Source: Nitrospirota bacterium (GTDB taxonomy: Bacteria; Nitrospinota; Nitrospinia; Nitrospinales; VA-1). Taken from it: a stretch of DNA of 32,188 bases. A program made the translations under genes and the position numbers. Below the pieces are notes generated by a model that worked only from the letters and a program-made list of their open reading frames with translations, made no database searches and was not told the origin of the DNA. Positions 9,840-18,515 of this stretch are shown piece after piece (the first letter of the stretch is position 1; each line of letters starts with the position of its first letter). The stretch spans positions 1-32,188 of the forward strand of contig QJZQ01000237.1 in the NCBI GenBank assembly GCA_003246675.1. The letters run 5' to 3'.

Positions 9840-11543
9840 ATGCGCTATTCCCAGATGTTCATTCCTACCCTCAAGGAATCCCCCGCCGACGCCGAGGTGG
9901 TGAGCCACAAGCTCATGGTGCGGGCGGGGATGATCCGCCAGCTCGCCTCGGGGATCTACACGATCCTCCCGCTCGGGCTGCGCGTGCTGAGGAAAATCGA
10001 GCGTATCATCCGCGAGGAGATGGACGGCATCGGCGGGCAGGAGGTGTTCATGCCGAGCATCCAGCCTTCGGAACTGTGGGTGGAAAGCGGCCGCTGGAAT
10101 TTTTACGGCAAGGAGCTTTTGCGCATCAAGGACCGGCACGACCGGGAATTCTGTTACGGGCCGACGCACGAAGAGGTCGTCACCGACATTGTGCGCCGGG
10201 AGGTCAAGTCGTACCGGCATCTGCCGCTCACGCTGTACCAGATTCAGACCAAATTCCGCGACGAGGTGCGCCCGCGCTTCGGCATCATGCGCGGCCGCGA
10301 ATTCATGATGAAGGACGCCTACAGCTTTCATGCCGATGTGGAAAGCGCGCGCGAAACCTACGGCCAGATGGCCCAGGCTTACAGCAATATCTTCAAGCGC
10401 TGCGGGCTCACTTTCGTCAAGGTGCAGGCCGACTCGGGAACCATCGGCGGCAGCTTTTCGCACGAGTTCGCCGTTCTTGCCGATTCGGGGGAGGACCGTG
10501 TGGGGTTCTGCGACAGGTGCGACTACGCATCCAACCTGGAAATGGCCGAAGCCCGGCCGCCCGAGGGAGAGGACAGCCAGCCGGAGGAGGCGCTCAGGGA
10601 AGTGGCCACGCCGGGGAAAAAATCGGTGGCCGAGGTCGGGGAGTTTTTGTCTCAGCCGGCCGCGCGCATCGTCAAGACGCTGCTCTTCGACACCGATCGC
10701 GGCCTGGTGGCCGGGCTGGTGCGCGGCGACCGGGAGCTTAACCCCATCAAGCTGAAAAACCTCATCGGCTGCGAATGGGCCCACCCCGCCAGCGAGGCCG
10801 ACATTGCGAAAAATGACTGTCCTCCCGTAGGTTACGTGGGTCCGGTGGGACTTAACCTTAAGGTTTTTGCCGACCACGAAGTCATGCAGCTCAAGAGTTT
10901 TGTCGCCGGCGCCAACAAGCCGGACGCTCATTTCGCCGGGGTGTCCCCCGGGCGGGATTTCAAGGTGGAGAAATCCGGCGACCTGCGCGATGTGCGGGCG
11001 GGCGACCCCTGTCCGCGCTGCGCCGGAACCTACCAGGTGAGGCGCGGCATCGAAGTGGGGCACATCTTCATTCTCGGCACCAAGTACAGCCGCGCCATGA
11101 AAGCGAACTACCTCGACCCTAACGGCAGTGAAAAACCCATGGAGATGGGTTGTTACGGGATCGGCGTGGGGCGCACCGCCGCCGCCGCCATCGAGCAGAA
11201 CCACGATGAGAAGGGCATTGTGTGGCCGGTGCCCATCGCGCCGTTCCAGGTGGCCGTCATCCCGGTCAATTACTCCAATGAGAAGGTCCGCGAGGCAAGC
11301 GACGCCCTCTACCGGGCTCTGTGGGACGCGGGGGTGGAAGCGCTGCTCGACGACCGCTCCGACCGGCTCGGCGTCAAACTGAACGATGCCGACCTGCTCG
11401 GCGCACCGCTGCAAATCATTCTCGGTCCGAAAAACCTCGATGACGGCAAGGTCGAGTTTAAGGTCCGGAAAACCAATGTTTCCGAGGTTCAGCCGCTGGC
11501 CGGGGCGGCAGAAAAAGTGGTGGCTCTCCTGAAGACCCTGTAA
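9840..11543 (+). CDS. proS: Prolyl-tRNA synthetase, bacterial type with insertion domain
   Basis: MRYSQMFIPTLKESPADAEVVSHKLMVRAGMIRQLASGIYTILPLG; FRDEVRPRFGIMRGREFMMKDAYSFH; GCYGIGVGRTAAAAIEQNHDEKGIVWP. Confidence 0.97.
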   Translation: MRYSQMFIPTLKESPADAEVVSHKLMVRAGMIRQLASGIYTILPLGLRVLRKIERIIREEMDGIGGQEVFMPSIQPSELWVESGRWNFYGKELLRIKDRHDREFCYGPTHEEVVTDIVRREVKSYRHLPLTLYQIQTKFRDEVRPRFGIMRGREFMMKDAYSFHADVESARETYGQMAQAYSNIFKRCGLTFVKVQADSGTIGGSFSHEFAVLADSGEDRVGFCDRCDYASNLEMAEARPPEGEDSQPEEALREVATPGKKSVAEVGEFLSQPAARIVKTLLFDTDRGLVAGLVRGDRELNPIKLKNLIGCEWAHPASEADIAKNDCPPVGYVGPVGLNLKVFADHEVMQLKSFVAGANKPDAHFAGVSPGRDFKVEKSGDLRDVRAGDPCPRCAGTYQVRRGIEVGHIFILGTKYSRAMKANYLDPNGSEKPMEMGCYGIGVGRTAAAAIEQNHDEKGIVWPVPIAPFQVAVIPVNYSNEKVREASDALYRALWDAGVEALLDDRSDRLGVKLNDADLLGAPLQIILGPKNLDDGKVEFKVRKTNVSEVQPLAGAAEKVVALLKTL

Positions 11544-11578
11544 CCCCCCCTGGCCGGGGAGGGCGTTACAGAATTTCC

Positions 11579-11607
11579 TTGCAACAAAATCGCCGATTTA
11601 GTAACAT
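11579..11607 (+). promoter_or_regulatory. Putative sigma70-type promoter upstream of rimP
   Basis: TTGCAA - 17 bp - TAACAT in the proS-rimP intergenic region. Confidence 0.4.
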
Positions 11608-11634
11608 CAATCGACAAACCATGGCTCGTTGGTG

Positions 11635-11665
11635 AAATGCGGGTTTATACCCCGCATTTTTTTTT
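11635..11665 (+). terminator. Intrinsic terminator or attenuator hairpin in the rimP leader
   Basis: AAATGCGGG-TTTATAC-CCCGCATTT perfect 9-bp stem running into T9. Confidence 0.8.
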
Positions 11666-11730
11666 AGTATTTGCCGGGTTTCGGTAGCCCGATAGCGCCC
11701 GCGCGCCATCGCAAAGGCTCTGTTGGAGAT

Positions 11731-12195
11731 ATGTCAAAAGGTTCAATAGCTCAGACGGTTCTGGAACTTGTGGCGCCGCTGGTTGCGGAAGAAGGCCTTG
11801 AGCTTGTCGATGTGGAGTACAGGAAAACCGGGCGGGAGTGGACGCTCAGGATTCTGATCGACAGAACGCCGGGAGGCGTCACCGTCGACGATTGCCAGTC
11901 GATCAGCCGCAAAGTCGAGGACCTGATCGAAGTGGAAAACCTGGTGCCCTCCCAGTACGTCCTGGAGGTTTCATCGCCGGGCCTCGACCGCCCCTTGAAA
12001 AACGAGCGGGATTTTTTAAGATTCATGAACAAGCGGATCACCGTTAAAACGTATTCGTCCATCGAGAACCGGAAAGTTTTCGAGGGGCGGATCACGGGTT
12101 TTCAGAATCAGACTCTTTATCTGGACGATGCAGGGACCGAGAGGGAAATTCCCCTGAAGGACATCGCCCAGGCCCGATTAATTATTGAGTTTTAA
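11731..12195 (+). CDS. rimP: Ribosome maturation factor RimP
   Basis: VAEEGLELVDVEYRKTGREWTLRILIDRTPGGVTVDDCQSISR; EVSSPGLDRPLKNERDF; syntenic with nusA. Confidence 0.93.
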   Translation: MSKGSIAQTVLELVAPLVAEEGLELVDVEYRKTGREWTLRILIDRTPGGVTVDDCQSISRKVEDLIEVENLVPSQYVLEVSSPGLDRPLKNERDFLRFMNKRITVKTYSSIENRKVFEGRITGFQNQTLYLDDAGTEREIPLKDIAQARLIIEF

Positions 12196-12206
12196 AGCCA
12201 GATATC

Positions 12207-13853
12207 ATGAGCAGCGAAGTAATTAACATCATAGATCAACTCAGCCGCGAGAAGGGCATCGAGAAAGAAGTCCTTATCGAAGCGCTGACCAGCGCCATGG
12301 TGGCCGCCGCCACCAAACGGCTGCCGTATGCCCGGAATTTGACCAGCGAGTTGAACGAAGAGACCGGGGAAGTGGAAGTGTACTCGGAAAAAACGGTGGT
12401 CGAGACCGTCCAGAACCCGCACGAGGAGATCAGCCTGGCGGAAGCCCGCGAGATGCTGTCCGACGTCGAAGTGGGGGACCATCTTGCCGTGCGCCAGTTC
12501 CTGGAGAACTACGGCCGCATCGCCGCCCAGCTGGCCAAGCAGGTGATCCTGCAAAAAGTGCGCGAGGCGGAGATCGACATCACCTACCGCGACTATATCG
12601 ATAAGAAGGGCGAACTCATCAACGGCATCGTGCAGCGCTACGAGCATGGCGACCTGATTGTCGAACTCGGCAAGGCCGAGGGCATTCTGCCCCGGCGGGA
12701 GCAGGTATTCCGGGAAACGTTCAACCGCGGCGAGAGAATCCGCGCCTACGTCCTGGATGTCCGAAAAACGCCCAAGCACGCAAGCGTCATCCTGTCGCGG
12801 ACGCACGTGGGCCTCATCCAGCGGTTGTTCGAGCTGGAAGTTCCCGAAATCAGCGAGGGCATGGTGGAGATCATGGGCATCGTGCGCGAGCCCAATGGCC
12901 GCACGAAAATCGCGGTGCGGACCAACGACCGCGATATCGACGCCGTCGGGGCCTGTGTCGGCATGCGCGGCATGCGGGTGCAGTCCATCGTCCAGGAGCT
13001 GCGCGGCGAGAAAATCGATATCGTCGAGTATTCCGAGGACCCGCAGACCTATCTCCGCAACGCGCTCAGCCCGGCGAAGATTTCGCGCATCATCATGGAC
13101 CGGGAAAAGAACCACATGACCGTCATCGTGGCCGACGATCAAATGTCCCTCGCCATCGGCAAAAAGGGGCAGAACGTGCGCCTGGCCGCCAAGCTCGTCA
13201 AATGGAAGATCGACATCAAGGGCGAATCCGAAGGCATTGGCCTTGGGGCCGCTTCGGCGTTCCTTAGCGCTCCGGCCAAGCCGCGGGTGGATTTTCTGGA
13301 AGCCGTAAAAAATGCCAAGGGACTTGGCGAAAAGGTGATGACCATTCTGTTCACCAGCAATATCGAGACGGTGGACGAGGCGCTTAAGCGCGGTGTGGAA
13401 GGCCTCGTCGAGCTGAGTGGGGTGGGGCCGAAGAAGGCGGAGGCCATAATAGAACTTTGCCGGTCGATGGTCGAGGTTGCCGAGGTGGCGGAAGCCGCGC
13501 CGGGAGAAGAGGCCGTCGAGGAGGCAGCCGCCGGGGAGCAGGATGCCGTGTTGGCTGAGGAGGGCGGCGAAGCCGCTCTGGAAGAACCCCCGGAAAAAGC
13601 CGAAGAAAAGCCGGACGCAGAAGAAGCGTTGGAAGAAGAGGTTGAGGAAGAAGATATCAGCGTGCGGGAACTCGTTGGGGTGGCCCCTGCGGTCATCGAT
13701 CTTTTGCTCGAAAACGAGTTCCAGACCATGGCGGAACTTTCCGTCACCCCCGTCGAAGAGCTGACCGCTCTCGATGGCATTGACGAAGATGTTGCCCGGC
13801 AGGTCATCGAACAGGCCCGGCAACGGATGACGGAGATGGGAAACATCGGGTGA
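12207..13853 (+). CDS. nusA: Transcription termination/antitermination factor NusA
   Basis: REKGIEKEVLIEALTSAMVAAATKR; SRTHVGLIQRLFELEVPEISEGMVEI; KH motifs LAIGKKGQNVRLAAKLVKWKIDI; C-terminal helix-hairpin-helix. Confidence 0.96.
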   Translation: MSSEVINIIDQLSREKGIEKEVLIEALTSAMVAAATKRLPYARNLTSELNEETGEVEVYSEKTVVETVQNPHEEISLAEAREMLSDVEVGDHLAVRQFLENYGRIAAQLAKQVILQKVREAEIDITYRDYIDKKGELINGIVQRYEHGDLIVELGKAEGILPRREQVFRETFNRGERIRAYVLDVRKTPKHASVILSRTHVGLIQRLFELEVPEISEGMVEIMGIVREPNGRTKIAVRTNDRDIDAVGACVGMRGMRVQSIVQELRGEKIDIVEYSEDPQTYLRNALSPAKISRIIMDREKNHMTVIVADDQMSLAIGKKGQNVRLAAKLVKWKIDIKGESEGIGLGAASAFLSAPAKPRVDFLEAVKNAKGLGEKVMTILFTSNIETVDEALKRGVEGLVELSGVGPKKAEAIIELCRSMVEVAEVAEAAPGEEAVEEAAAGEQDAVLAEEGGEAALEEPPEKAEEKPDAEEALEEEVEEEDISVRELVGVAPAVIDLLLENEFQTMAELSVTPVEELTALDGIDEDVARQVIEQARQRMTEMGNIG

Positions 13854-13980
13854 TGGTCCATAGAGCCGGCGGCAGCCCCCCGTGGGCATGGCGGCCGGCG
13901 GGCGGTGCCCGTGAAAGGGTTACGGCCCTGAAACCCTGGCGGATTTTCCGGGGATTAAATTTGCAGTAAGGAGGATTTGT

Positions 13981-16452
13981 TTGGCTAAGATTCGCATCAA
14001 TAAGCTGGCGCTTGAGCTGAGCGTTCAGAACGATCAGATCATCGACGCGTTGCACGCGAAAGACATCCCGGTCAAGAATTACATGAGCTCGGTGGATGAA
14101 GAAACCGCCGATGTGATCCGGAAGATGTTTTCTCCCGCTGCGAGTGAAAAGAGCAGTGCCGTCCGCGTTATCAAGGCCAAGGTCACCCCGGGCAAGCCCA
14201 AAGCCACGGTGAAGACCGTCTCCAAGGCGATGGCCGCCAAGGCCCAGGCCAAGGTTGAGAAAAAGGTAAAAGAGGCCGAGGAAAAGGCAAAAGAGGAAGA
14301 GGCGAAGAAGGAAGCCGAGAGAAAGATAAAAGAGGCGGAGAAAAAAGCCAAAGAGGCGGAGAAAAAGGCCCGTGAGGCCGAGAGAAAAGCCAAAGAGGCG
14401 GAGAAAAAAGCCAAAGAGGCCGAAGAAAAGGCCCGGCGGGAAAAGAAGCCGGTGAGAAGAGAAGCGCAGGCCGCTAAGCCGGCGGCGCCGAAAGACAGGC
14501 CGCAGCAAGAAGCCCGCGCGCCCCGCAAGGCGGGGCTCAAGATCGTCAAGATGGAGGAGGCCCCGGTCAAGCCAGTCGGTAAAAAGACCAAGCCGGTCAA
14601 AACCAAGGTCGAAAAGCCCAAGCCCGAAAAGCCTTTGCCCGCGCGCAAAAAAGCTCCTCCGGCTCCGGTGGTGGAGCCTGCTCCTCCGGCGCCAGGGGAG
14701 GAAACCTTCGAAGTGGTGCAATTGCCGGAAAACCTGCAAGTCAGGGAGCTGGCCGAACTTTTGAAGTGCACCGCCAACGATGTGATCAAGGAACTGATGG
14801 GGCTCGGCATCATGGCCACCATCAATCAAAGTCTGGATTTTGACGTCGCAAGCAAGGTGGCGGACAGGCGTGGCTTCGAAGTCGAAGTCGCCAAGCCCGA
14901 GGTGGAGCTCGACTTTGAAGAAGAAGAGCAGGATCTGCCGGCGGACAATATACACCGCGCGCCCATCGTCACCATCATGGGGCATGTCGATCACGGCAAG
15001 ACCTCGCTTCTCGACGCGATTCGCGAGACCAACCTGACCAAGAGCGAGGCGGGCGGCATCACCCAGCATATCGGCGCCTACCAGGCGAAGATCAAGGGTT
15101 CCGCCATCACCTTTCTGGACACTCCCGGACACGAGGCGTTCACCGCCATGCGAGCCCGCGGTGCGCAGGTGACCGACATCGTGGTTCTGGTGGTTGCCGC
15201 GGACGACGGCATCAAGCCGCAGACGCGGGAAGCCATCGACCATGCCAACGCCGCCGGGGTTCCCATCCTCGTGGCGATCAACAAGATCGACAAGGCCGAC
15301 GCGCGCCCCGACGAGGTGAAGAAACAACTGGCCGATCTCGGCCTGCTGCCGGAAGACTGGGGCGGGCAGACCATCTTCACCGAAGTTTCCGCCCTGCAGA
15401 AACTGGGCATCGACAGTTTGTTGGAGATGATCCTCCTGCAGGCGGAGATCATGGACCTCAAGGCCAACCCCAACCTCCGCGCCCGGGGCGTGGTGATCGA
15501 ATCCAAACTCGACAAGGGCCGCGGCCCCGTGGCCACGCTGGTGGTGGAAGCGGGCACCCTCCGAGTGGGCGACCCGTTCATCGTCGGCCCTTTGTTCGGC
15601 AAGGTCCGTGCGCTCATCAACGACAAGGGCGCCAAAATGAAAAAGGCGCCGCCAGCCACCCCGGTGGAAGTCGTCGGCTTGCCCGACGTGCCGCAGCCGG
15701 GCGACAAGTTCATGGTGGTGGGCGATGAGAAAAAGGCGCGCCAGCTGAGCGACCAGAGGCTGCAGCAGCAACGGGAACAGCTTCTCGCGAAAACCACTCG
15801 CGTCACCATGGACGATCTGCACCAGCAGATTCTTGAAGGCAAGATCAAGGAACTCAACCTCATCACCAAAGCCGATGTGCAGGGTTCCCTGCTCGCCGTC
15901 CGCGAGGCGTTCACCAAGCTCGGGTCCGACGAAGTGCGCATCCGCATCATCCACGAGGCCGTGGGCGGCATCACCGAGTCCGACGTTCTTCTGGCCACGG
16001 CGTCCAATGCCATCATCATCGGCTTCAATGTGCGGCCCACGGACAAGGCGAGCCAGCTGGCGACGCGGGACAATGTGGAGATCCGCCTGTACCGGGTGAT
16101 TTACGACGCCATCAACGAAATGAAAAAGGCCATGGACGGCCTGCTCGAACCCAAGTTCAAGGAGCGCATCGTCGGCCGGGCCGAGGTGCGGGAGGTTTTC
16201 ACCCTGCCGAAGGTGGGTTCCATCGCCGGCTGTCAGGTCATCTCCGGCAAGGTCGAACGTAACATGGAGGCGCGCCTGATCCGCGACAACGTGGTGGTTT
16301 ATCAGGGCAAGATCGCCTCGATCCGGCGCTTCAAGGAAGACGTCAAGGAGGTTCTTGCCGGTTACGAGTGCGGGCTGTGCCTGGATAAGTATCAGGACCT
16401 CAAGCAGGGCGATATCGTCGAACCGTTTGTTCTCGACGAGATCGTGACCTGA
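13981..16452 (+). CDS. infB: Translation initiation factor IF-2
   Basis: [41 protein letters not shown] start preceded by AAGGAGG. Confidence 0.97.
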   Translation: MAKIRINKLALELSVQNDQIIDALHAKDIPVKNYMSSVDEETADVIRKMFSPAASEKSSAVRVIKAKVTPGKPKATVKTVSKAMAAKAQAKVEKKVKEAEEKAKEEEAKKEAERKIKEAEKKAKEAEKKAREAERKAKEAEKKAKEAEEKARREKKPVRREAQAAKPAAPKDRPQQEARAPRKAGLKIVKMEEAPVKPVGKKTKPVKTKVEKPKPEKPLPARKKAPPAPVVEPAPPAPGEETFEVVQLPENLQVRELAELLKCTANDVIKELMGLGIMATINQSLDFDVASKVADRRGFEVEVAKPEVELDFEEEEQDLPADNIHRAPIVTIMGHVDHGKTSLLDAIRETNLTKSEAGGITQHIGAYQAKIKGSAITFLDTPGHEAFTAMRARGAQVTDIVVLVVAADDGIKPQTREAIDHANAAGVPILVAINKIDKADARPDEVKKQLADLGLLPEDWGGQTIFTEVSALQKLGIDSLLEMILLQAEIMDLKANPNLRARGVVIESKLDKGRGPVATLVVEAGTLRVGDPFIVGPLFGKVRALINDKGAKMKKAPPATPVEVVGLPDVPQPGDKFMVVGDEKKARQLSDQRLQQQREQLLAKTTRVTMDDLHQQILEGKIKELNLITKADVQGSLLAVREAFTKLGSDEVRIRIIHEAVGGITESDVLLATASNAIIIGFNVRPTDKASQLATRDNVEIRLYRVIYDAINEMKKAMDGLLEPKFKERIVGRAEVREVFTLPKVGSIAGCQVISGKVERNMEARLIRDNVVVYQGKIASIRRFKEDVKEVLAGYECGLCLDKYQDLKQGDIVEPFVLDEIVT
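14329..14433 (+). repeat. Five 21-bp tandem units inside infB encoding a Lys/Glu/Ala heptad (KEAEKKA)
   Basis: Units AAAGAGGCGGAGAAAAAAGCC at 14329, 14350, 14371, 14392, 14413; units 1 and 4 are identical. Confidence 0.85.
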
Positions 16453-16474
16453 GGGCCCGTTTCGGAAACCCGAA

Positions 16475-16792
16475 ATGATCGTGGCGTGCTGTTCCATCCG
16501 GTTCCATTTGCACGGCAACCGTACGCTTAAGGAAAAACGCCGGATTGCCAACGCGATTCGGGACCGGCTGAAAAATAAATTCAATATTTCCATCGCGGAA
16601 GTGGCCGACCAGGATCTGTGGCAGAGCCTTCACCTGGGGTTCGCCGCGGTGGGGAGTGATTCGAGATACCTCGAAGGGCTGATGGAGCAGGTGTTGCGCG
16701 CCATTGAAAGAATGAACCTGGCGGAGGTTGTCGATCATGAAGTCCGCCTCGTGCGCCTCACCGACAGCGACCGGGAGACAAAATTATCATGA
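16475..16792 (+). CDS. DUF503 family protein (YlxP-like)
   Basis: MIVACCSIRFHLHGNRTLKEKRRIANAIRDRLKNKFNISIAEVADQDLWQSLHLGFAAVG; located between infB and rbfA as is common. Confidence 0.88.
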   Translation: MIVACCSIRFHLHGNRTLKEKRRIANAIRDRLKNKFNISIAEVADQDLWQSLHLGFAAVGSDSRYLEGLMEQVLRAIERMNLAEVVDHEVRLVRLTDSDRETKLS

Positions 16793-17136
16793 TGCGCTTC
16801 AAACGATCGCAGCGAATTCAGGAACTGTTGCTCGAGGAGATTTCCGCCCTCATCCAGCAGGGGATCAAGGACCCGAGGATCGGCTTCGCCACTCTGACCA
16901 AGGTGGAGGTGACCGACAACCTTAAGCATGCCAGGGTCTTCGTCAGCATTCTGGGCACCGAAGAAGAGAAGCAACAGACCCTGGAGGGGTTGAAAAGCGC
17001 GCGTGGGTTCATCCGCGGCGCCCTGGGGAAGAAACTGTACCTGCGGTACATCCCCGAACTGGAATTCAGGCGCGATGACAACGCCGAACACGTCGAAAGA
17101 ATAACCAAGATTCTCAATGAGTTACACCCAGGATAG
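16789..17136 (+). CDS. rbfA: Ribosome-binding factor A
   Basis: MMRFKRSQRIQELLLEEISALIQQGIKDPRIGFATLTKVEVTDNLKHARVFVSIL; ATGA overlap with upstream gene. Confidence 0.93.
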   Translation: MMRFKRSQRIQELLLEEISALIQQGIKDPRIGFATLTKVEVTDNLKHARVFVSILGTEEEKQQTLEGLKSARGFIRGALGKKLYLRYIPELEFRRDDNAEHVERITKILNELHPG

Positions 17137-18058
17137 CATCGTCAATTTATTGAAGCCCCAGGGGCTCACGTCGTTCCAGGTGGTGGACCGGGTGAAAGCT
17201 ATCCTCAAGGCCAAGAAGGCGGGCCACATCGGAACCCTGGACCCGATGGCCGAAGGCGTGCTGCCGATTTGCCTCAACCGGGCGACGCGGATTATCCAGT
17301 TTCTGTCTCCCCTGAGCAAGGTTTACCGGGCCGAAATGGAGCTCGGCACGGCCACCGATACCCAGGACGCCACGGGGAAAGTGATCGAACAGGGGGAGGC
17401 CGGAGGGGTGAGCGCGGAGGCCGCGCAGGCGGTGGTGGAAAGCTTCCTGGGAGAGCAGCTTCAGGTGCCGCCGATGTTTTCGGCGAAGAAGAAAAAAGGA
17501 ATTCCTCTTTACAAATTGGCCAGAAATGGTATTACTATCGAGAGGAAGCCCGTCTCCATTCGCGTTTATCGCATTGATTTCCTGCGAAAGTCGGGGGACC
17601 GGGTGGAATTTGAGGTGGAGTGCTCCGCAGGCACCTATGTCAGGACTCTGTGCCATGATATGGGCCGCCAGTTGGGGTGCGGTGCCCACATGACCCGGCT
17701 GACGAGAACCCGGGTAGGCATGTTCGATCTGGAGAACGGCCTGACCCTGGAAGATCTCGTTGCCGCCGTCGGCGATGGCAGCCTGCCCCAGAAGCTTATC
17801 CCCCAGGAACGTGCCCTCGATTTTCTTCCAGAAATTCGGGTCAAGAAGGATTTTGTCAGTTCCCTGGCCCATGGGCAGGCGCTTTCGAAATCATCCCTGG
17901 AAACGTTTCCGTGCAAGTTCGAGCCGGGGATGGAGCTTAGGGTCATGAATGGTGGCGATCACCTGCTGGCGGTGGTGGAGCCGGTGGTGAATGAAGAGGG
18001 GTTCAAGGAGCTGGAGCCGGGAGACACTGCGTTTAAACTAAAACGTGTGCTGGTTTAA
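17117..18058 (+). CDS. truB: tRNA pseudouridine(55) synthase TruB
   Basis: LLKPQGLTSFQVVDRVKAIL, KKAGHIGTLDPMAEGVLPICLNRATR; 20-bp overlap with rbfA. Confidence 0.95.
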   Translation: MSYTQDSIVNLLKPQGLTSFQVVDRVKAILKAKKAGHIGTLDPMAEGVLPICLNRATRIIQFLSPLSKVYRAEMELGTATDTQDATGKVIEQGEAGGVSAEAAQAVVESFLGEQLQVPPMFSAKKKKGIPLYKLARNGITIERKPVSIRVYRIDFLRKSGDRVEFEVECSAGTYVRTLCHDMGRQLGCGAHMTRLTRTRVGMFDLENGLTLEDLVAAVGDGSLPQKLIPQERALDFLPEIRVKKDFVSSLAHGQALSKSSLETFPCKFEPGMELRVMNGGDHLLAVVEPVVNEEGFKELEPGDTAFKLKRVLV

Positions 18059-18079
18059 ATAAATAATATGAGCAATGCC

Positions 18080-18205
18080 AACCGCAGGAAGATTGGAATG
18101 TTTTCGCAGAGGAGTTCCGCCGGAGCCGGTTTCAGGACGGCGTGGCCGGGAACACGGAATTCCTCTGCGAAAACATTTGCCAGTCGTCCTTCGGTGGTTT
18201 TTTTT
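18080..18205 (+). promoter_or_regulatory. Long imperfect hairpin plus T-tract between truB and rpsO; candidate rpsO leader regulator or attenuator
   Basis: AATGTTTTCGCAGAGGAGTTCCG (18097-18119) pairs with CGGAATTCCTCTGCGAAAACATT (18155-18177), one G-U; pairing extends outward with bulges to 18080/18199 and ends in T8 (18198-18205). Confidence 0.8.
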
Positions 18206-18225
18206 AATCGAGGGGAGGAGTAATC

Positions 18226-18495
18226 ATGGCTCTGAAGAAGGAAGAAAAAGTTTCAATCATTTCGGTTCACAAAAAGCATGAAACAGATACCGGTTCCTCC
18301 GAGGTGCAGATCGCTCTTTTGACCAAGAGGATCGTCGACCTGACGGAGCATTTCAAAACCCACGCCAAGGATCACCATTCCCGGCGTGGTCTGCTCATGC
18401 TTGTCAGCCAAAGGCGCAAGCTGCTGGATCATCTGAAGGCGGAAGATGCTGGCCGGTACCAAAACATCATCGCGCAACTCGGCATAAGGCGATAA
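18226..18495 (+). CDS. rpsO: 30S ribosomal protein S15
   Basis: [71 protein letters not shown]. Confidence 0.97.
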   Translation: MALKKEEKVSIISVHKKHETDTGSSEVQIALLTKRIVDLTEHFKTHAKDHHSRRGLLMLVSQRRKLLDHLKAEDAGRYQNIIAQLGIRR

Positions 18496-18515
18496 AAAGA
18501 AATTGGAGACGTTGA

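Noticed and set aside
9810-11414. 534-aa minus-strand ORF opposite proS
   Set aside because: Antisense shadow of prolyl-tRNA synthetase.
12192-13889. 565-aa minus-strand ORF opposite nusA
   Set aside because: NusA on the plus strand explains the open frame; no domain recognised on the minus strand.
14329-14433. Tandem repeat considered as CRISPR or non-coding satellite
   Set aside because: Contiguous 21-bp units with no spacers, in frame within infB, encoding a heptad.
13804-16593. 929-aa minus-strand ORF opposite infB
   Set aside because: Sense strand clearly encodes IF-2 with all G motifs; the antisense frame is low complexity (His/Arg/Gly/Leu-rich) as expected from GC-rich codon bias.
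18075-18281. 68-aa ORF across the truB-rpsO gap
   Set aside because: Runs through the inverted repeat and into rpsO in another frame; no coding signature or SD.
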